Shown: in pieces, positions 57,440-64,000 of the stretch
Layout of the letters: each line of letters opens with the position of its first letter
How positions within the stretch are numbered: the first letter of the stretch is position 1
Translations under genes and position numbers: made by a program
Assembly (NCBI RefSeq): GCF_958979055.1
Contig: NC_084888.1
Coordinates: forward strand, 33,198,804 to 33,262,803
Source of the DNA: Alnus glutinosa
Lineage: Eukaryota > Streptophyta > Magnoliopsida > Fagales > Betulaceae
DNA: 64,000 nt
Reading direction: 5' to 3'
Notes under the pieces: generated by a model
Database searches by the model: none
What the model was told of the DNA's origin: nothing
Seen by the model: only the letters and a program-made list of their open reading frames with translations

Positions 57440-60400
57440 GTACTAGCCACGTTATATAATAAATAATTAATTTTAATTATAACTAACGTGATAAGTGTCA
57501 AATAGATTGTCACCTTCAATGACGAGGGGGACTTAAGAGAGCCATGTCTCCTCCACAACAAAAAAAAAAAAAAAGGGTTTAGTGTTTTTTTAGCCTTTTA
57601 AATTTGTTAAAAACATTGTTTTTATACTTTGACCCTTAAAAAAAAATAATTTAATCTAGCTTCCCTTAAGCTAAATTTCTAGTTTCGTTCCTAGGACACA
57701 TGATACTTACCATGTCTACTATTAAATAACTAAATTTAATTGTAATTGATGTACTACATATCATATGAATTGTTACATCATTTTATAAAAGTTTGTAATA
57801 AAAATTGTAATAACCAGTACATTTTCTTTGCCCTTATTTTTATTTATATCTTTTTTTTTAAAAAAAAAAAAAAAAAATTGATTGAGAACAGTCAAGTGAA
57901 CTCGATGAAATGAAAGTGGGGATGAAATTATGCTAAAAAAAACATTTCTCCTGTGAAATTGCCAATTCCTTACTATTATTGGTTTGTTGTCACAATTTGA
58001 GCGTCATTGCCCTAAGTGGTAAAGGCATACCCTTAAAGTGAAAAAGTCGATACAATTTTTTAATCACCTTTAATAGTAATTTTGACTTTATGATATTCGT
58101 GCCTTGAGTTAAATGGTCCACATCTTTAGAAGCATTGATTTCACGTGCTTTCGTTCCTAAGACTGTTTTTGAGTTGTCCGGCCCTTATTGTGTTTTTTAT
58201 TTCTTATTCTAATCTATTTTCTCATGTATTCCAAAGAAAAAAAAAAAAAAAAAAAAAAAAAAAGTGGGAAAGTCAGCAATATACGTACGCGTGAGTTTAA
58301 TTTCCCCGCACGATATCCCACGCATCCCATTTTTGATAGTCCATGTGGCGACTCGTGATAGGCCTAATACCTCCAAGGACGGACGGAGATATCACAGCCT
58401 CATACGAAAATTTGCTGGAAAACGTTGACAATTCCAAGTGTAGGGACCTCCTTTAAAGGACCACCCCTAAGTTTGTTTATAAATTTATGTGACTATGTGA
58501 GATGGTCCCTTCTACACGGATTCAATAAATCCAACAGTTGAGTTGGACACCTCAAAAATAAAATAAAATAAAATATTATGCCCCTAATGGCATAAATTTA
58601 TAGTCTTTTATTTTTCAATGAATGTTGTTGGGCTCTTACAAACTCACGTGTCAGTCCAAATAAACGCCCCGTAATACAACATTAATGAAAAAATTAAACA
58701 AAAAAAAATTGACATCCTATATATAGATTGTATGGTGTCCTTTGCTTTATCCGAAATTCTTTAATATAATCTATGACTCGATTCTTGTGAAGAAGATTGA
58801 AGGATCAATCTTTAAGACTATAAATTCACTGGTTGAATTTCATGGTGTTGCAAAGGATCATACAACTTCATTACATGAAATGCACCAAACCTAAACACAA
58901 GCCAGTTTCGAAAGAAATAAATGAATTTCAAAAATCTTAAGTAAATTCAAATAAGATTTTCTCGTTTAAAAAATGAGACGATTATGAACACATAAATATA
59001 CTTGCTTAATAAACAAGGCATACTCGTATAAATGCTACTCGACTCGATTAATGTTCAAGAACACAGCTTGCATATATCTTTCTCTCTTTCTTTCTTTTTT
59101 TCCCTAATATTATAACCAATATAAGGTATAAAAGTAAAACTCTAAGCTATTAACTAGTTAAATTATTTAGGGATGTTATAATGGGACCTTACTGAGTTTG
59201 AACCAAGTTCAAACAAGGCAGCGGTCCCCACGAGCCGAGTTTGAACCCAACACTTGATTGAAGTTTGAGCCAAATTTAAACAAATACATGATGCAATCGA
59301 GCCGAATCTGAACATTCAATATTCGGCTCAGTTTGACTCAACTCCATTATAGTCTTACCACCCTCCATCCATCTCACATTTAAAAATAAAATAAAATAAA
59401 ATCAGACCATAATATATGTATATATTAAAATATAATTGATTTTTGTTGGAAGAAAGTATACTTCCTATAACAATCCTATGCATAGGCTATGAATTTCAGA
59501 TTTTTTATTTATTTACTTTTGGGTGTATTTCAGATTTGTTTTTTAAGTGGAAAAAAGACGAAAGAAACGGACGAGGAACGTCGATTTATACGGATTTGTC
59601 CTTTCCTTAAAAATGCGAGTACCTATCATTGACGTGTAAAAAAGGGAGCCCTCTTCTGTACTACACTACTCTCAGACCCATCATAAGTACATTGGTCTTT
59701 GGATCTAAATTCCAAAATGGTTGTGAGATCACGCGCCATCCAATCAGAACGAACAAGGTTAACATCCTTAATGATGAATTCTAATTTCTCTTTAATTATA
59801 TCAAGATTAATATATGTACAGGATTTTCTTTTAAAATTTAGTTAAAAAATAATAATAATTCTTCAATTTAATAAATTAACCTTATATATTTTTAACCTGA
59901 TTTTCAATATTGATCACGTAAGTATTAGTATTTAAACATCGTCTACTATTTTTACACAAAAATTAAGATAATTGATATTAATTTTTGTAGGTAATTTTAT
60001 TGTGAAGTTCTTAATTTCAATATTAATTTGTTCTTAATAAAATATAATCTAAAGGCTAAAGCTAGAGAGTCGTACAATGAATGGAAATTCAATGGTTAGA
60101 CTTTTGTGGTTGGAAAGGAGAGAATCGCGTGTTTGATGTGCATAAAGTGCCTCTTCCTTGCATCAAAAGGCAGTGTTCTGCCATTCGTGGACCACCACGT
60201 TGCGGGCCACCGCCTATGAAATTACTCATTCCACGCTATTTCCTTGAAAATTTCGTCTTCACCCATAACTATCTAAGAACTAAGGGCCATCAGCAACGAC
60301 AACTTCTTCTACCTTCTTCTTCTTCTTTTTCTTTTTGGGTGTTTAAACGACAAACTAAATTTTATGCTTAACTGCATTACCTGGGAATTGTCAAAGACAC

Positions 60401-61159
60401 AAACGCCACGACATTTAACTAACTAATACTTTGACATTTTTTTTTTTTTTTTTTTTTGGGTGTGTCGTGTTATAAGTGGCTTATTTTCATGTTAGCTACT
60501 TAGAACATGCACATCAATTGGTGTGAAATAAATAAATGAGTGTAAAACATAATATTATTTTTTAAAAAAATTATGAAAAGGCAAATTGATATATGGCAAC
60601 ATTAACACAATATAATAATTGTGAGATAAAAAATGTGATTTTCAACTTTACTCTTTTTTATTAGAGTAATGTTAAATATCACATAAATATTATACATATA
60701 TCTTACAAAGCTGATAGGATATGGTTTAGTCGCCCTTAAATTGTTAATGTGTTAAGGTTAATTTAGTAGTCCTTGAATCAGTAAATAATTATTTGGCAAC
60801 CCATTGTCATTTCCCCCTTAATTTTTTTTCACTTCTTTCAAAAATATCAAATCAAAAACATTCTAACTTTTTTACACTTTTTATATCATATTAATCATTT
60901 TTTATTATTATTCAAATAAAAAAATTCACTACAAAATAAAACTTTTTCACTTTTCTATAAAACATTTTCAAATTTTATATCACATCAATCACTTTTTACT
61001 ACACAATACACAAATATTCTACAACCCAATCACTTACCAAACAAGCCCTTAAACTTGCCAGAACAATTAATAATTATTAAAACTTTGACCGTAATCCAAG
61101 TAATCTAAGGACAAATTGCGAACCAACCAATCCAATTAGGTGGGGAGAAAAGATCAGCA

Positions 61160-61202
<43 letters not shown>

Positions 61203-62728
61203 TTAATGGAGACAGGAGGTCTTGTCAGTTGTCAACCAACTAAAGAAACCAATAAATGCCACCCAAAAACAGCAATGAAACGATGGACAAATCTGGGCCG
61301 TCAAAGTTCTTCATTTGGAAACAGAAGTGAACGGAATAGGAAAGGGGATGAATGATTGGTCGGAGTCGGAGATAAGAGATAGGAACGAGAATCTGTCATA
61401 GGCTCCCACGTAGGAACCTTTCCTCTTAGGGTAATCCTTCTACCTTAAAAATCTTTCTTTATTGGAGATTCTCTTTCCGGTAAAAGTAAACAGTCCCCAC
61501 TTGATCTTGACTATAATACCGACATTTTTAGGTAATCCTCAAGCCTTAAAATAATTGCTCAGAAATAAACAAAAAATAATTAGATGGTAGACCCCACCCT
61601 ACTTCAATGCATAATTTGGACACGTCTAATAATGGAGTAATGATACATACTCAATTCCTATTTTATTAAGTTGATGTGACAATACTTATTAATTCTTAGA
61701 TTATATTTAATTAAAAAATTAAAAAAATTCAACGAGCTAATGAAAATTGATAAATCATGAGTAATTTTAGATGTCATATTCATGATCATTGTTAAATTTT
61801 AATTAAATAGTGATTTTAAAAGCCACATCATTATTAGAATGACTCGAATAACACATGTATAACGTCTAGAATTACTCACAAATCAGTACAGTAAGATAAG
61901 AATTGAGTATTTAAAATTTTCGATAATAATATACCCAAAATTGATAATCATTTTGCTTATGAAATTTACCAATTAAGAGAACTCCAAGACCTAACCGGCT
62001 GTGGCCGGTTGCAGTAAGCTGCACGTCATCAACTCCACAATAAGAGAATCACATATTTGTTTGCCACGTACTGATCAGAGACCTTCCATTTGCAGAAAAG
62101 GATAAGGTGCGACGGCGTGAAAAACCAGCTGTTTAAGGTATGGCACGCGCTAACCAGCGCGTACTTAGTCAAAAAGTCATCTCTGTAGGTTGGAGGATGT
62201 GACCGTACGTTTGAGCGTGAATCACACGAGCGCCACTCGGCGATAGATACGTCATTGCCTGAGTCAGATCGGATTCTTGTGAAAATAAAATACATAATAA
62301 TAAGAAATCTTATTGATTTAATTAAGAAGATTAGAATAAGAATTAAATATTTTCTAAGTCTATATTTTATGTTATGGTTATCAATTGTCATTATCTATCA
62401 ATTTTATAAAGAAGCATGCGAAACTATAATATATATATAACGTCCTCACCTGGGAAGAAATGGAATGGGATCTCGTGCAATGAACTAATGAAACAATTTT
62501 ATTGTACTGGCATGGATTAAATCTAATAAATTCTTTTTCTTAATTAAAAAACAGTGACATGTTGAGAAGTGTCAACAAGAATTATACATTTAACAAGAAA
62601 AAAAATGCCTGACCAAACAAAGACAAAAGATAAACGTCTAGAACATTGTTTATGAAATTAATTAACCATAGTACATAAGTGGATTCCAAAATGTATATAT
62701 CATACACGAAATGAAGTTATTTTATAAT
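57440..62728. other. long gene-free stretch
   Basis: AT-rich, with poly(A) at 58236-58263 and a GA run at 61163-61198. The repeat at 59190-59350 is related to 50580-50745. At 61980-62275 lies a less AT-rich, apparently single-copy patch with sequence such as 'ctaaccagcgcgtacttag'; no frame there convinced me. I see no tRNA or other RNA gene. Confidence 0.45.
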
Positions 62729-63454
62729 TGTTGGAGAAACAATTAGCTCTAAGGACACCTGGGCCCAAAGTCAGATCTTGGGGCCTGACCTGAAGGATCA
62801 ACTTGGCCAGATTGCCTCAGTCATAAACCACCTCAGAAGATACCGCAACCTCATGTGACAAGACCCCTTCAGACTATAAAGCCTCGGATAAAAAGCACGT
62901 CCCGGAGTTGAAGTATCTCAGAACTGAATATCCACAGACACAAAAGCACCTCGATGTCCCAGAACTTGAGTTGGACCACCCTGAGAATCTCGGGAACCCA
63001 AATTCCCGGATATCTCGGGATCATCCAAAAAACTCTGAAAAGGTCTTAGATAGTTCGCCCCCAGACGTGCAACCAGGATTGCTCCATGAACCCTGAAAGA
63101 TCTGCACATTTAAGCCCACGTCGCCACTAACTGCAATTCCCCGAAAATTCGGGACATGCAAAGCCCCGAACCCAAGTCGCCACTAACTGTAGATTCTCGA
63201 GAATTTGGGAACATGCAGGGTTCTTCAACTACCTCTAGAACCTTTATAAATACAAAGATTTTTCAGGATTAGATCTACTTTTGATCTCCTAAAAATTACT
63301 TTAGGCATTCTCTTTTAAATTTTGTGCTGACTTAAGCATTAGAAATGGATTGTCGGCATCTTCCGATGTAGTTTTTATTTTTTAGATCCCAAGAGAAGGA
63401 AAACTCAGACGAATTGTGAGGTGACACGTCATCGATCGAAAAACTGTATCAACA
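62729..63454 (+). mobile_element. solo LTR, Gypsy-like
   Basis: The 726-bp segment starts TGTTGGAGAAAC and ends CTGTATCAACA, with 5-bp duplications ATAAT at 62724-62728 and 63455-63459. A TATA-like 'ctttataaatac' at about 63242 fits an LTR promoter. No gag or pol adjoins it. Confidence 0.75.
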
Positions 63455-63480
63455 ATAATTAAGTTTTACCATGAGCACTT

Positions 63481-64000
63481 TTATATATTATTTTTTTTGA
63501 ACAAATTCTCATTTATATAAATTTCAGCAAAAACTGAAATAAAGAAGTAAGAGATACATAGTTCCCTACAAATAATACCGTAAATGACATTAGGAATCTC
63601 TTCCATCCGTGTAGCATCTACGACATGAGTGATAGCCTCTTGGGCTAAACTATGTGCAGCTAAATTAGCTTCCCTTTTGACATGTACATCACTGGATGTC
63701 ATGAGGGAGCCCAGACCTAGTTTGAAATCTTCCACAAAATGTTCAAAATTGCTAAAGCATGGTGTAGCATAATTAACTTCCTTCACGATATGCAACACAT
63801 CCCTTTCCAATATAACTTAAAAAAAGCCTATTTCCCCGCTAAATAGTGTGGCATATAAAGCAGCTAATGCTTCTGTAGCTATAAGTTCCATCAGGGACGG
63901 AGTCATAAGTTCTTATAGACAAGGGTCAATGACCAATTTTTTTACTTTTTTATTTTTTTGTAGTGGCCAAGTAAGCTAATTTTTTATTTTTTACCTTATA
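63481..64000 (-). pseudogene. 3' end of a decayed LINE (RNase H-like domain), runs off the window
   Basis: Minus-strand frame with MERDVLHIVKEVNYATPCFS, SSDVHVKREANLAAHSLAQE and EEIPNVIYGIICREL. This matches the RNase H-like domain (RVT_3) at the end of plant LINE polyproteins. Upstream codons (MELIATEALAALYATLF) continue the domain but an in-frame TAA near 63818 interrupts it. An A-rich tail lies at about 63485-63500. The 5' part is outside the window. Confidence 0.7.

Noticed and set aside
60081..60371. 96-codon plus-strand frame
   Set aside because: No family, no introns or promoter, in AT-rich intergenic DNA.
62029..62440. Possible exon in the less AT-rich patch at 61980-62275
   Set aside because: Frames on both strands run out into AT-rich sequence with no family match or clear splice sites.
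1..64000. tRNA, rRNA, CRISPR or bacterial-type operons
   Set aside because: None seen by eye; direct repeats present are microsatellites, transposon ends or segmental duplicates.

Overview
The window is nuclear DNA of a flowering plant. Genes are split by GT-AG introns, the background is AT-rich, every gene family recognised is a land-plant one, and plant transposon classes (Mutator-like, hAT, CACTA, LINE, LTR) are everywhere. Protein wording and repeat families suggest a woody core eudicot, but I cannot name the species from sequence alone. All exon models below were built by reading splice sites and frame by hand.

Layout. (1) About 1-7050, minus strand: an NF-YB8/10-type CCAAT-binding transcription factor gene, including a 6-nt micro-exon. 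Its last exon is not settled. A 1.6-kb Mutator-like element carrying a piece of the THO complex gene THO1/HPR1 lies at 2014-3608. (2) 7.7-9.2 kb: a cluster of three small DNA transposons with clear target duplications. (3) 9560-17602, minus: a complete 8-exon D-amino-acid/branched-chain aminotransferase-like gene (363 aa), whose introns hold LINE pieces, a solo LTR and two 21-bp LINE-tail insertions. (4) 17974-19205, plus: a two-exon RRM-like protein gene (346 aa) that shares a short intergenic region with the previous gene. (5) About 19.7-43.6 kb: a local segmental duplication with three NRT1/PTR (NPF2.7/NAXT-like) transporter genes on the minus strand. Copy A (20527-25028) is dead; copies B (572 aa) and C (575 aa) are intact. 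A broken copy of the RRM-like gene sits between A and B. The copies act as empty-site controls for one another, so several later insertions can be dated relative to the duplication. (6) 44503-48259, minus: a complete 7-exon RETARDED ROOT GROWTH-like (DUF155) gene, 397 aa. (7) 52708-56128, minus: a complete 9-exon euAP2 (TOE/RAP2.7-like) flowering regulator, 434 aa, with an intact miR172 target site and a small LTR-type element in its last intron. (8) 56.2-64 kb: mostly gene-free DNA with a solo LTR at 62729-63454 and the decayed 3' end of a LINE at the right edge.

The genes do not form one pathway. The most unusual parts are the NPF2 array and its record of insertions, the NF-YB micro-exon, the gene-fragment-carrying Mutator-like elements (one with THO1 sequence, one dropped into an NPF exon), and the 21-bp LINE-tail insertions. 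I found no wholly new molecular system.
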